DNA of 64,000 nt from assembly GCA_963744115.1 (NCBI GenBank), contig CAVUSI010000003.1, forward strand, positions 744,001 through 808,000, in the 5' to 3' direction. Position 1 is the first letter of the stretch, and each line of letters begins with the position of its first letter. The DNA comes from Chersky-267 sp963744115 (GTDB lineage: Bacteria > Chloroflexota > Limnocylindria > Limnocylindrales > CSP1-4). The notes beneath the pieces were generated by a model, which was not told the origin of the DNA, ran no database searches, and saw only the letters and a list, made by a program, of their open reading frames with translations. Positions 52,784-61,918 of this stretch are shown piece after piece. The translations under genes were made by a program, and so were the position numbers.

Positions 52784-54090
52784 CGGCGGACCTCCATGAC
52801 GAGTCGCTCGCGGACCGCGGCGACGAACGGACGATGGACATGGGTCCGGGGCAGGCTGACCCGGGTCACGGCTCCGAACCGTCGATGAGCGTCGATCGCC
52901 TCGACGAACGCATCGACGAACCCGGGTGTCCCGACCGGATCGAAGCCGTCCTCCCACCATAGCCCGATGACGCGGAGCGTGCCCGCCTTGCGGTCGATCC
53001 GCGGCTCGATCCGGCCGACCAGACGGTCGCCGAACAGGATCGGCAGGACGTAGTAGCCCCAGCGGCGCTTCTTCTCCGGGACGTAGACCTCCCAGACGTA
53101 GTCGAAGCCGTGGAGCGAGCGGAGGAAGTCGCGGTCCCAGTTGTACGGGTCGAGCGGGGCGAGGAACGCGACCTGTGGGTCTGCGCCGCCGGGGCGCGGC
53201 CGACCGGTGGTCTCGGTCGCGACCTCGCGCTCGGCGGTCTCGAGGATCGGCAGCTCGGCGCTGACGATGAACCGGTCCCCGCGGACGCCCTCGACGGTCA
53301 CCGGGGTCAGGTCGCCCGCTTCGAGCAGCTCGTCGAGCAGCTGCGGTCGGGTCGGACCGTCGCCGTTGCGACCGGCGGGCGAGTTGACGGGCGCCGTGCC
53401 GTACCACAGCTCGGCTGGCCCGCTCCGTCCGAGGAGCCCGTGGCCGCGATAGCGCGAGAGGAGCTTGTGGCGGCGCTGGTCGCGCTCCGGGTGGCGGATC
53501 GACAGGAGCTCCTCGGGGAAGAGTCGCTCGGCCAGGTCGTACAGTCGGCGGTTGCCTTCGCGTCGCGACAGACCCAGGATCCCGGCCTCGCCGAGCGCCT
53601 CGAGGATGGCCCTGACCTGGTTGGTGGGCCGCCAGTACCAGTCGATCGCCGCGCGCGGCTCGACGTCGGTCGAGCTGAGCGGACCGTCACGCCGGATCCG
53701 ATCGAGGAGCTCCTCGACGAGCGGGGCGTGGTCGCGGAACGCGCTGCCCTCATGCTCGGCGAGGTTGGAGTCCCAGGTGACGCGGAACCAGGGCAGCTCG
53801 GCGGTCGGAACGAGGCTGAGGCCCTTGTTGTACGTCTCGTAGAGCAGGCGGTGCTCGTACAGGAGGGCGTCCGTGAGCTCGCGTCGGTAGCCGTCGATCC
53901 GGGCGAGCAGGATGACGTCGTGGTTCCGGCCAGCCACCTCGAGCGGGTCGAATTGGAGCGACCCGAGTCGATCCACCACGGTCATCACGCTCGCGCCATT
54001 CGCGGGGAGCGACCGCGGGGGGGCGAGCAGGTGCCGGGTGGCGAAGAAGCGACGCGCGGTGGCGCGCCCGATCGGGATGGGCTGGGTCAT
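52780..54090 (-). CDS. YcaQ/AlkX-type winged-helix DNA glycosylase
   Basis: 436-aa HTH_42-family protein. LGSLQFDPLEVAGRNHDVILLARIDGYR (about 45-70) holds the QxD catalytic motif (QFD) of interstrand-crosslink glycosylases. Three winged-helix units follow, and the C-terminal FLAPLDPYNWDRDFLR and IGRIEPRIDRKAGTLRV are conserved. It would excise crosslinked or alkylated purines. TACCAT plus 7 nt before ATG 54090 indicates a leaderless mRNA. Co-operonic with the osmC-like gene, a stress-repair pairing. Confidence 0.83.
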   Translation of the reverse strand: MTQPIPIGRATARRFFATRHLLAPPRSLPANGASVMTVVDRLGSLQFDPLEVAGRNHDVILLARIDGYRRELTDALLYEHRLLYETYNKGLSLVPTAELPWFRVTWDSNLAEHEGSAFRDHAPLVEELLDRIRRDGPLSSTDVEPRAAIDWYWRPTNQVRAILEALGEAGILGLSRREGNRRLYDLAERLFPEELLSIRHPERDQRRHKLLSRYRGHGLLGRSGPAELWYGTAPVNSPAGRNGDGPTRPQLLDELLEAGDLTPVTVEGVRGDRFIVSAELPILETAEREVATETTGRPRPGGADPQVAFLAPLDPYNWDRDFLRSLHGFDYVWEVYVPEKKRRWGYYVLPILFGDRLVGRIEPRIDRKAGTLRVIGLWWEDGFDPVGTPGFVDAFVEAIDAHRRFGAVTRVSLPRTHVHRPFVAAVRERLVMEVRR

Positions 54091-54164
54091 CCGGCCGATG
54101 GTAGAGGCTGTGGCGGTCAGGGGCTGTCAGGTTTGGTCGCGAGACGGATGGTTGGTCATCGTCG

Positions 54165-54190
54165 TATGATGGGTCGGTACCGAATCATCA
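54165..54190. promoter_or_regulatory. MarR operator and promoter
   Basis: A TATGAT -10 (54165-54170) is followed by a nested dyad: the perfect palindrome TCGGTACCGA (54174-54183) flanked symmetrically by TGATG (54167-54171) and CATCA (54186-54190). It ends just before GTG 54192. Probably the MarR autoregulatory site. Confidence 0.6.
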
Positions 54191-54191
54191 G

Positions 54192-54767
54192 GTGAAAGCG
54201 AACGATTTGCCCGAGACCAAGCAGCCGTACCGACCGGACGAACGGACCCGCCGGATCGCCGCCGTCCTCGACGCGATGGACGAGCTCGTCCAGCAGATGT
54301 CCGAAGGACACACGTCCGAGTTCCTCGAGATCGGGATCACGATGCCCCAGGCCAAGACGCTCTACCTCGTCGCGACCGTCGGGGACATCCGGATGTCCGC
54401 CCTCGCCACTCGTCTCGGCGTGACGCTGTCGACGGTCAGCGGTCTCGTCGATCGTCTGGTCGACGCCGGATTGGTCAGTCGTCATGACGACCCCGCGGAT
54501 CGCCGCCAGGTCGTCGTCGCGATCACATCCGAGGGAGCGAGTCTGCTCGAACGGTTCAGGGAGTTGAACCGGCGGCAGCTCGGCGATCTGATCGGCGGCC
54601 TCACCGACCGGGACCTCGTCACCGTCGCCCATGCCACCACGATCCTCGCTCGGGCCGCCGAGCGACTAGCCCACCGGCGATCGACCACGGGAGCCGAGCC
54701 CCCCACCGGTCCGCCCGCCCGCCCCCCTGCGAGTGCCGCCCACCGGGCCGAAAGGAATCGTTCGTGA
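54192..54767 (+). CDS. MarR-family transcriptional regulator
   Basis: 191-aa repressor. Winged helix: ITMPQAKTLYLVATVGDIRMSALATRLGVTLSTVSGLVDRLVDAGLVSRHDDPADRRQ in segments from about 48 to 105, with the DxRxxxV wing (DPADRRQVVV). The last 35 residues are a proline/alanine-rich tail. GTG 54192 follows the operator directly. The RND pump gene overlaps its stop (GTGA), so both are controlled together. Confidence 0.88.
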   Translation: MKANDLPETKQPYRPDERTRRIAAVLDAMDELVQQMSEGHTSEFLEIGITMPQAKTLYLVATVGDIRMSALATRLGVTLSTVSGLVDRLVDAGLVSRHDDPADRRQVVVAITSEGASLLERFRELNRRQLGDLIGGLTDRDLVTVAHATTILARAAERLAHRRSTTGAEPPTGPPARPPASAAHRAERNRS

Positions 54768-57700
54768 GTCGGATCACCGAGTTCGCCGTCAGCCGCCGAA
54801 GCGTCACGCTGCTCCTGGCGGTGGCCGTGTTCATCAGCGGCGCCTACGCCTGGGGCAATCTCCAGCAGGAGCTCCTCCCGGACATCGAGTTCCCGATCAT
54901 CACCGTCATCACGCCCTATGCCGGCGCCGGTGCGGCGGACGTGACCGACCAGGTCTCGAAGCCGATCGAGCGGGCGATCTCGAGCGTCCCGCGGCTGGTC
55001 AACCTGCAGTCGACGTCGGGCAACTCGATCTCGCTGGTCGTCGCCCAGTTCTCCTTCGGCACCGATGTCAAGGAGACCCGTGCGGCGATCGAGCAGAACC
55101 TCGGCGTCGTGGGCCTGCCGCAGGGCGTCACGCCGCAGGTCAACGCCCTGAACATCAACCAGACGCCGGTCATCATCGCCTCGATCTCGGGGACCGGTCA
55201 GGCCGGTCTCGAGGACGCCGCGAGGATCGCCCGGACCGACATCGTCCCCGCACTCCAGGGCCTCGACGGGGTCGGCGCGGTCGACGTCACCGGCGGCCTC
55301 GAGCAGCGGGTCACGGTCACGCTCGACCCCGCCAAGCTGGCGACGGCCGGCGTCTCCGTCCAGCAGGTCAACGGCGTCCTCGCGGCGAACAACCTCACCC
55401 TGCCAGCCGGCCAGCTGTCGACCGACGGCACCAACATCCCGGTCTCGACCACCAACAGCTTCTCGTCGATCCAGCAGATCCAGGACCTGGTCGTGGGCGT
55501 CAAGCTGCCTGCCGTCGCGAGCCCGGTGCCGGGCGGCGCGACCAGCCCTGCCCCCTCCGGCGGCAGCCCGATCCCGAGCACACCGGCCGCGAGCGTGACC
55601 CCGGTCCTCCCGACCCCGATCACGATCGGCGACCTCGGGACCGTCGCACAGGTCGGGGTGGCCACGACCGGGTACGCCCGGACGGACGGCCAACCCGCCG
55701 TCACGATCAGCGTCTCCAAGGCATCGGGTGCCAACACGGTCAACGTCGCGGACGCGGTCCAGGCCGAGCTGTCCGCCGCCCAGGCGCGGAACCCCGATCT
55801 GCGGGTGCTGACCGTGTCGGACTTGTCCGGGTTCATCAAGGAGTCGCGCGACGGGCTGGTCCGCGAGGGCGCACTCGGTGCGCTCTTCGCGATCCTGACG
55901 ATCTTCCTGTTCCTGTTCAGCCTGCGCTCGACGCTGGTCGCGGCCGTGAGCATCCCGCTGTCGATCTTCGCGGCTCTCACGCTCATGCAGCTGACCGGCG
56001 TGTCGATGAACATCATGACCCTGGGGGGCCTGGCGGTCGCCGTCGGACGGGTGGTCGATGACGCGATCGTCGTCCTCGAGAACATCTACCGGCACCGCGC
56101 CCGGGGGGAGGAACGGTTGACCGCCGTCCTGACCGGTGCCCGCGAGGTCTCGGGAGCGATCACGGCGAGCACGGCGACGACCGTCATGGTCTTCCTTCCG
56201 CTCGGGTTCGTCGGAGGCCTGGTCAGCCAGTTCTTCCTGCCGTTCGCGCTGACGGTCACCTTCGCCCTGCTCGCCTCGCTGCTGTGTGCGCTGACCGTCG
56301 TGCCGGTCCTTGCCTACTTCCTGGTCGATCGGGTGAAGATGCAGGTCGACGAGGACGGTGAGCCGAAGCGGTCGATCTGGATCCGGGTCTACACCCCGAC
56401 GATCAAGTTCGTCCTTCGCAGCCGGGTCACCCGCTGGGCCGTGATCGTCGGCGCCGGTGCGTTGTTCTTCGCCGCCCTGTCGCTCGTCCCGTCGATCCCG
56501 ACCCAGTTCATCAACGCCGGGGGCGAGAAGATCCTCCGGGTCAGCCTCGAGCCGCCCCCGGGCACGAGCTCGAGCGGCGTCCTCGAGCGGACCATCGCCG
56601 CGGAGCAGATCCTCAAGACGAACCCGGACGTCCAGCTCGTCCAATCCACGGTCCCCGGGGAAGGCGACACGAGCACCCAGTCCCTGTCGGCCGCGTTCTC
56701 CGGCCGATCGGCGAACAGCTCGTCGATCCTGGTCAGGCTCGATCCGAAGGTCGACATCAAGGCCTCGACCGAGCAGATCGCCAGCGCCCTCGCCCCGATC
56801 GAATCGGACGGCTACGACGTCGCCGTGTCCGAGGCCAGTGGCTTCTCCGGCGGCGGCATCAACGTCATCGTCAGCTCACCCGACCGGGCGGCCGTCGCGA
56901 CCGCCGATGCGGCAATCGTCGCCGCGCTCGAGAAGAGCCCGGACCTCATCAACGTCAAGAGCGACCTGTCCCAGGGGGCTCCGACGATCGACGTCGCGGT
57001 CGACCCGAACAAGGCGCTGGGCGCCGGGTTGACGACGGCCCAGGTCGCCAACGAGGTGCGGACCGTGCTGGTGCCCGGTCGGGCGACCCGCATCCAGATC
57101 GGCGACCAGCCGACCGTCGACCTGTACGTCCAGGTCGATCCCAGCCAGGTGGACTCGGTCGACGCGCTCAAGAAGCTGCCGGTCGGGACCGGCCGGACCG
57201 TTCCGCTCGGCTCGATCGCCGAGGTCAAACAGGTCGACGCTCAAGGCAGCGTCACCCGGATCGACGAGCGTCCGGCGTCGTCGATCTCGGCCGAGATCAC
57301 GTCGAAGGACACCGGGGCCGTCTCGCTCGCGATCGCGAAGGAGGTCGACGCCCTCAAGGCCGACGGCTCGATCCCCGCTGGGGTCGAGGTGACCCTGGCG
57401 GGCGTGACCCAGCAGCAGGGCGAAGCGTTCGGTGGTCTCTTCGCCTCGATGGGCGTGGCCATCCTGCTGGTCTACGTGATGCTGGTCCTCACCTTCAACT
57501 CGCTGGTCACCCCGTTCGTCATCCTGTTCAGCCTCCCATTGGCCCTGATCGGCGCCTTCCCGGCGCTGTACATCACCGGCCGGCCGATCGGGATCAGCGC
57601 CCTGATCGGGTTCCTGATGCTGATCGGGATCGTCGTCACCAATGCGATCGTCCTGCTCGACTTGGTCGAGCGCCTGCGACGGAACGGCATGTCCACCCAC

Positions 57701-57991
57701 GATGCGCTGATCGAGGGCGGCCGGATCCGGGTCCGGCCGATCCTGATGACGGCGATCGCGACCATGCTCGCACTGATCCCGCTGGCGGCCGGCTTCAACC
57801 AGGGCTCGATCATCGCGGCCGAGCTCGGGACGGTGGTCATCGGCGGGCTGTTCAGCTCGACGTTCCTGACCTTGATCGTGATCCCGGTGGTGTACTCGCT
57901 GGTCGACGGCGCGAAGCGACGAGGGCGACCCGCACCCGAGCCGGTCGTGCCCGCGAGCGAGCCGCCGAGCGCCGAGGCCGCGCCAGCCTGA
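54764..57991 (+). CDS. RND-family efflux pump (HAE1/SwrC-like)
   Basis: 1075-aa proton-driven exporter with the classic 12-helix, two-loop RND plan: helix 1 at about 10-30, porter loop to about 350, six helices, second loop (about 570-870), then the last helices. Helix-4-type motif GRVVDDAIVVLENIYRHRARGE carries the paired aspartates. An insert rich in Pro/Ser/Ala (about 255-285) interrupts the first loop. There is no membrane-fusion or outer-membrane gene, as in the SwrC/YerP pump of Gram-positive bacteria. GTG 54764 overlaps the marR stop. Confidence 0.88.
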   Translation: MSRITEFAVSRRSVTLLLAVAVFISGAYAWGNLQQELLPDIEFPIITVITPYAGAGAADVTDQVSKPIERAISSVPRLVNLQSTSGNSISLVVAQFSFGTDVKETRAAIEQNLGVVGLPQGVTPQVNALNINQTPVIIASISGTGQAGLEDAARIARTDIVPALQGLDGVGAVDVTGGLEQRVTVTLDPAKLATAGVSVQQVNGVLAANNLTLPAGQLSTDGTNIPVSTTNSFSSIQQIQDLVVGVKLPAVASPVPGGATSPAPSGGSPIPSTPAASVTPVLPTPITIGDLGTVAQVGVATTGYARTDGQPAVTISVSKASGANTVNVADAVQAELSAAQARNPDLRVLTVSDLSGFIKESRDGLVREGALGALFAILTIFLFLFSLRSTLVAAVSIPLSIFAALTLMQLTGVSMNIMTLGGLAVAVGRVVDDAIVVLENIYRHRARGEERLTAVLTGAREVSGAITASTATTVMVFLPLGFVGGLVSQFFLPFALTVTFALLASLLCALTVVPVLAYFLVDRVKMQVDEDGEPKRSIWIRVYTPTIKFVLRSRVTRWAVIVGAGALFFAALSLVPSIPTQFINAGGEKILRVSLEPPPGTSSSGVLERTIAAEQILKTNPDVQLVQSTVPGEGDTSTQSLSAAFSGRSANSSSILVRLDPKVDIKASTEQIASALAPIESDGYDVAVSEASGFSGGGINVIVSSPDRAAVATADAAIVAALEKSPDLINVKSDLSQGAPTIDVAVDPNKALGAGLTTAQVANEVRTVLVPGRATRIQIGDQPTVDLYVQVDPSQVDSVDALKKLPVGTGRTVPLGSIAEVKQVDAQGSVTRIDERPASSISAEITSKDTGAVSLAIAKEVDALKADGSIPAGVEVTLAGVTQQQGEAFGGLFASMGVAILLVYVMLVLTFNSLVTPFVILFSLPLALIGAFPALYITGRPIGISALIGFLMLIGIVVTNAIVLLDLVERLRRNGMSTHDALIEGGRIRVRPILMTAIATMLALIPLAAGFNQGSIIAAELGTVVIGGLFSSTFLTLIVIPVVYSLVDGAKRRGRPAPEPVVPASEPPSAEAAPA

Positions 57992-57997
57992 GCCGGC

Positions 57998-58041
57998 GAC
58001 GTGGCCCGGCTCGCTCCCTCGATCGCTCGCTCGGGCACGTC
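57998..58041. terminator. Hairpin between convergent RND and membrane-protein genes
   Basis: GACGTGGCCCGGC (57998-58010) pairs with GCTCGGGCACGTC (58029-58041) with small bulges, between two convergent stops. No long U-tract; a likely bidirectional terminator. Confidence 0.45.
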
Positions 58042-58052
58042 CCGAGCGGTGG

Positions 58053-59390
58053 TCACTCGGCGGGCGGTTCCGCGGAGCGATCGAGGAGCGGCCCGAGCGC
58101 GAAGAGGTAGAGGACCAGCAGGACGCCGATGATGGCGACCGGCTCCCAGCCGTCGGCGATGACGGCCAGCCAGACGACGGCGACGATGATGCCGGCGACG
58201 CGCAGGGCGGTCCGGTGGGCGCGGGCCAGGGCGAGGATCGTGGGACCCACGCCGGCTCCGGTCTCGGCGACCGACGACGCTGCCGCGCCCGCCGCAGCGG
58301 CCTTGCCGGCGTCCACACCGGCGGAGCCCGCCCGCCGGGCGGCCGTCCCGGCCGACCCGACGACCTCGACGACCTGCTCGCGGCGCCCGAACAGCCAGGC
58401 GAGCAGCACGACGATCGCGCCGAGCAGGGTGACCACGAACATCACGCCGAAGAGGTCCGTGATCGCGGCGTCCAGTACGCCGTGGACGGTCGACTGCCCG
58501 GGCCCGTCGGAGATCGCCCCGACGACCCCGTTCTCGACGCCGCGGATCACGGCCCTGGCGAGCAGCAAGGCGAGGACGGCGCCGCCGCCGAGGAGCAGGA
58601 CCGCTCGCCGTCGGTCACGGGCCAGGAGGGTCGCCCCGATGAACAGGAGGATCGTCAGGATCAGCGCGGCGACGGTCAGGAGGTCGAACACGTGGACGGC
58701 GGTCCGGGCGGCCTCGAGACGGTCGGCCCGGATGAGCGGCAGCGTCCCGAAGGTGTCCGGGAGGGTGACGCCGAGGGCGTTCTGGAGTGCCGCCCGTGCC
58801 TGGTCCGGCGCCGCTGGATCCGACAGGTCCGGGATCGGGAGGTTGGCCGGGAGGATCCCATCGGATTGGAGCGTCGCCAGCGCCGAGCCGACGAGCGGGA
58901 ACAGGTTGAGGGTCACGTAGCCGTTCTGGAGGGTGACCGAGTCCGATTCGCCCCGGAGCAGCTTGACCACCGTGGCGTGGGCCACCCGGTTCATGTTCGT
59001 CCACGCCGTTTGGAAGCCCTCGGTCGTCATCAGCTTGGCCATGGCGGCCTGGATCTGGGACTGGAGGGTGCCCGTGATCGGACCGGCCAGCAGAGCGGCC
59101 CTGTCGGGCAGGGCGGTGGTGAGCCGGCCGCGGACATCGAGCGCGGTCACGACTTGTTCGCTCAGGGCTTCGCTGAGCGACTGGATCACCTCGGGGTCCT
59201 TCGCCACGCTCGACGTGATCGAGACCCAGCGGTCGGTGTTCAGGACCGACTGATGGATCCAGAACAGCGAGGTGCTCGCGACGAGCGCGAGGCAGGCGAG
59301 GATCCCGAGGATGACGGCGAGCACCCCGCGGCGTCGGCCGGATCGTCTCGCTTGGGTCGCCGGGGCGGTCGGTGGCGTCGGTTCGATCAT
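58053..59390 (-). CDS. Uncharacterised membrane protein with large N-terminal extracytoplasmic domain
   Basis: 445 aa. Helix 1 (VLAVILGILACLALVASTSLF, about 23-43) leads to an exposed domain (about 45-235; DRWVSITSSVAKDPEVIQSLSEALSEQVV is recognisable in many actinobacterial and chloroflexal proteins without known role). Helices follow at about 240-330 and 395-435, separated by an Ala/Gly-rich linker. ATG 59390. I know no function; last gene of a three-gene minus-strand row. Confidence 0.7.
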   Translation of the reverse strand: MIEPTPPTAPATQARRSGRRRGVLAVILGILACLALVASTSLFWIHQSVLNTDRWVSITSSVAKDPEVIQSLSEALSEQVVTALDVRGRLTTALPDRAALLAGPITGTLQSQIQAAMAKLMTTEGFQTAWTNMNRVAHATVVKLLRGESDSVTLQNGYVTLNLFPLVGSALATLQSDGILPANLPIPDLSDPAAPDQARAALQNALGVTLPDTFGTLPLIRADRLEAARTAVHVFDLLTVAALILTILLFIGATLLARDRRRAVLLLGGGAVLALLLARAVIRGVENGVVGAISDGPGQSTVHGVLDAAITDLFGVMFVVTLLGAIVVLLAWLFGRREQVVEVVGSAGTAARRAGSAGVDAGKAAAAGAAASSVAETGAGVGPTILALARAHRTALRVAGIIVAVVWLAVIADGWEPVAIIGVLLVLYLFALGPLLDRSAEPPAE

Positions 59391-59409
59391 GTCGGGCTCC
59401 AGGTTCTGA

Positions 59410-61215
59410 TCAACTCGCCCGGATCTCCCGGACGTTGTCGATGAGGGTCAGGACGGCGACCCCGACGACGACCAGGAGGACGATCTGGGTGGCATAGCCG
59501 ACGGCGAGGACGACACCGCCGACGAGCGCCATGAACAGGGTGATGCGCAGCAGCAGGTCGATGAGGCGTCGCCGGAAGGCCGCCTCGAGGATGATGTAGC
59601 CGCCGACGGCGAGCAGGACCACCGCCCAGGACGGCAGGTTGGTGAAGTAGCGCAGCACGACGAGCGCGATGATCCCAAGGCCGACGCTGATCGCCGACCA
59701 GAACTCCACGATCCGCCCGTACTGCTGGTCGCCCTGGACCTGCGGGTGGCTGGCGTGATGGAGATGGGACCGCGGGTCGCCCCGGTCACCGGCTTCGATC
59801 CGTCCGCGTCGCCGGAGGAGCGCCTCTCGCTCGTCGCCGATCTCGGCCCGCCGGGCCCGGAGCCGGGCGAGGTCGGCCTCGCGGGCGGCGACCTCCGCGG
59901 CGCGAGCGTGATAGGCCTTCTCGAACGATCCGTCCGCGGCGAGCGCGCGGGCCGCCTGGTCGAGACCGGTCAACCCGTCGGTCGCCTTGGCGATCTCCTC
60001 GTCGACGGTCGCGGCTTCGGCGTCGAGGACGACGATCCGCCCGTCGACGGCCTCGATCGCCCGGTTGGGCGGGGCCACCTTGTCGAGGCCGAGGAACCCG
60101 ATCGGGTCGTTCCACGACGGTCGGATGGAGCCGGTCCGGGTGTACTTCAGGCCGGCGGGCGCTCGCTCGCCGGCGAATTGATCGCGCGTGTCGAGGCCCC
60201 ACAGCCCACGGTAGCCGTCGACCCACGGGACGCTGTCGTCGACCTCGACGACGGTCCACTCCGCCGACTGGCCCGGTCCGATGGCGAATCCGTCGCCGCG
60301 GGCGTAGTCGATGAACGGGATGCTCAGGGCGGCCGACACCCGGGCGGCCAGGTCACCCGGATCGCCCTGCCGAAGCGTGTCCCGCCATAAGTGGCGGGCC
60401 CACTCGAGGAGTCCGTTGATCCCGCGCATCGCGGGCAGCGGGACCGTGGTGATGTACTCGCCGGGCTCGAAGTACGCGGCGTGCGACCCGGCGCCGGCGT
60501 GGATGACCGGATGGTCTCCCTCGAGCCGGATGTACGGATCGTCCCAGCGCCGCCGCAGATCGTCGCCCGAGTAGTCGTGGGCGGCGCAACCGAACCAGAC
60601 CGGCCGCGGCCCTCCCGGCGCTTCCTCGAGCACGACGAAGGCCTGCTCGAGGTCGGCTTCGTGGTCGTTCGCCCCGTCGAACGTCGAGCGCCAGTCGTTC
60701 ATGAAGTAGAAGTACAGGTAATGGAGGACGATCCAGCCGTCCCGACGGACCACCCGTCCGTGATAGACGTAGCGGGGATCCGTCTCGCGGGCCGCCTCGT
60801 ACTTGACCGACGCCGCAGCCGCCGTGCCGCCCGGGACCTTGCCCCGGAGGAGGAGCGATGCGTTGAACCCGGCGTCGATGAGGCGCGCGAACAGGCCGAC
60901 CCGGGCGAGCCGGCCCGGGGCGCGGAAGATCGGCCGGCCCGGACGGCGCGACCACTGCGCGAGCGCGACCCCACCGAGTGGCTCCTGGACGAGCCGGAGG
61001 AACAGCGTCTCCCCGGGCGGGGCGGTCTGTTCCGAAAGGATCGTCGTATCCAGACCGCCCCGCTCGACGAGCAGGCGGGTATGCCCTTCCGAGGTCCCGA
61101 CGAGCAGGTCGCACTCGGCCAGGTAGGGCTCGACGGCAGTCGGGAAGAACAGCTCTCCGTTGGTGTACCGGATGACCGGTTCGTACGCCCGCAGGAGCTC
61201 CAGGTCGGTCGTCAC
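59410..61215 (-). CDS. Vps62-like domain protein with coiled coil and C-terminal membrane helices
   Basis: 601 aa. The region about 160-260 matches the eukaryotic Vps62/DUF946 pattern: GWIVLHYLYFYFMNDWRSTFDG, NDHEADLEQAFVVL, then HAGAGSHAAYFEPGEY. A charged heptad-like coiled coil follows (about 425-495), then four helices at the C-terminus (SVGLGIIALVVLRYF; WAVVLLAVGGYIILEAAF; LLLRITLFMALVGGVVLAVG; IVLLVVVGVAVLTLI). GTG 61215 overlaps the upstream gene stop (GTGA). Bacterial members have no known role; a membrane-anchored sugar- or lipid-binding lectin-like domain is a guess. Confidence 0.65.
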   Translation of the reverse strand: MTTDLELLRAYEPVIRYTNGELFFPTAVEPYLAECDLLVGTSEGHTRLLVERGGLDTTILSEQTAPPGETLFLRLVQEPLGGVALAQWSRRPGRPIFRAPGRLARVGLFARLIDAGFNASLLLRGKVPGGTAAAASVKYEAARETDPRYVYHGRVVRRDGWIVLHYLYFYFMNDWRSTFDGANDHEADLEQAFVVLEEAPGGPRPVWFGCAAHDYSGDDLRRRWDDPYIRLEGDHPVIHAGAGSHAAYFEPGEYITTVPLPAMRGINGLLEWARHLWRDTLRQGDPGDLAARVSAALSIPFIDYARGDGFAIGPGQSAEWTVVEVDDSVPWVDGYRGLWGLDTRDQFAGERAPAGLKYTRTGSIRPSWNDPIGFLGLDKVAPPNRAIEAVDGRIVVLDAEAATVDEEIAKATDGLTGLDQAARALAADGSFEKAYHARAAEVAAREADLARLRARRAEIGDEREALLRRRGRIEAGDRGDPRSHLHHASHPQVQGDQQYGRIVEFWSAISVGLGIIALVVLRYFTNLPSWAVVLLAVGGYIILEAAFRRRLIDLLLRITLFMALVGGVVLAVGYATQIVLLVVVGVAVLTLIDNVREIRAS

Positions 61216-61643
61216 TCGCCTTCAGCTCCGCGGGCGGTCATCGTCCGGGTCGACGGGTCATCACGCCCGAAGGCCTCGCGGACGGGCCGGGTGTTGAGAT
61301 AGACCACGGCGACGACCAGGATGAACAGCCGGAGGTCGTCCGATCGGCCCGACAGCGTCGAGACGAGCTCGTTGAGTAGGCTGATCCCGGCGACCAGCAG
61401 GACGATGACGAAGCCGGCCGGCATCAGCCGGAGCAGGCCGATCGCCCCGAGGATGCCGAGGACCCCCAGGATGACCGTGACGGCGCCGACGATCCGGTAT
61501 TGGTCAGCCAGGTCGCTTAGCAGGGTCTCGTTCGCCGGCGGCCCGATGTCGTAGACGGCCAGGATCCGGAGCGCGGACAGCACGATCGTCAGGATCGCGA
61601 CGACCCACACGCCGAACGGGACGCGACGCTCTTCCGACTTCAC
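61212..61643 (-). CDS. Small four-helix membrane protein
   Basis: 143 aa, four helices (FGVWVVAILTIVLSALRIL; IVGAVTVILGVLGILGAIGLL; MPAGFVIVLLVAGISLLNEL; LRLFILVVAVVYLNT). No recognised family. GTG 61643 is the likely start; longer in-frame codons would run into the suf promoter. It overlaps the Vps62-like gene and probably works with it. Confidence 0.7.
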   Translation of the reverse strand: MKSEERRVPFGVWVVAILTIVLSALRILAVYDIGPPANETLLSDLADQYRIVGAVTVILGVLGILGAIGLLRLMPAGFVIVLLVAGISLLNELVSTLSGRSDDLRLFILVVAVVYLNTRPVREAFGRDDPSTRTMTARGAEGE

Positions 61644-61812
61644 CCGATGTCCAGCCCTCCACGCGGAGTCTGGCAGATTGCGGGAGCCGGCGCGGCCGCC
61701 GTTCGGACGTCCAGCGAGGTCTCCGACAGACGACGCATGCGGCCAGGTCATCGAACGACAAGCATGACTGTCCGGCTTCAGACGACCTGATGCGACGCCA
61801 CGGGGGGTGTCG

Positions 61813-61854
61813 TTGACGGGAGCGTCGGTAATTCCGATAATATGGGTCGGAATT
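61813..61854 (+). promoter_or_regulatory. suf promoter with palindromic operator
   Basis: TTGACG (61813-61818), a 17-nt spacer and GATAAT (61836-61841) form a near-consensus promoter. AATTCCGA (61830-61837) and TCGGAATT (61847-61854) are perfect inverted repeats, 9 nt apart, covering the -10 and start point. An Rrf2-family Fe-S sensor (SufR/IscR type) is the natural candidate, by inference. Confidence 0.7.
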
Positions 61855-61918
61855 CCTGCATCGGCGCCCGGCCCCAAGCGGTGCCGCCGGCCCGGATCCG
61901 TCAACCACCGGAGATGGC

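Noticed and set aside
54482..56644. 720-codon minus-strand frame opposite the RND pump
   Set aside because: Composition dominated by Arg/Asp/Gly repeats and no recognisable motif; shadow of the pump gene.
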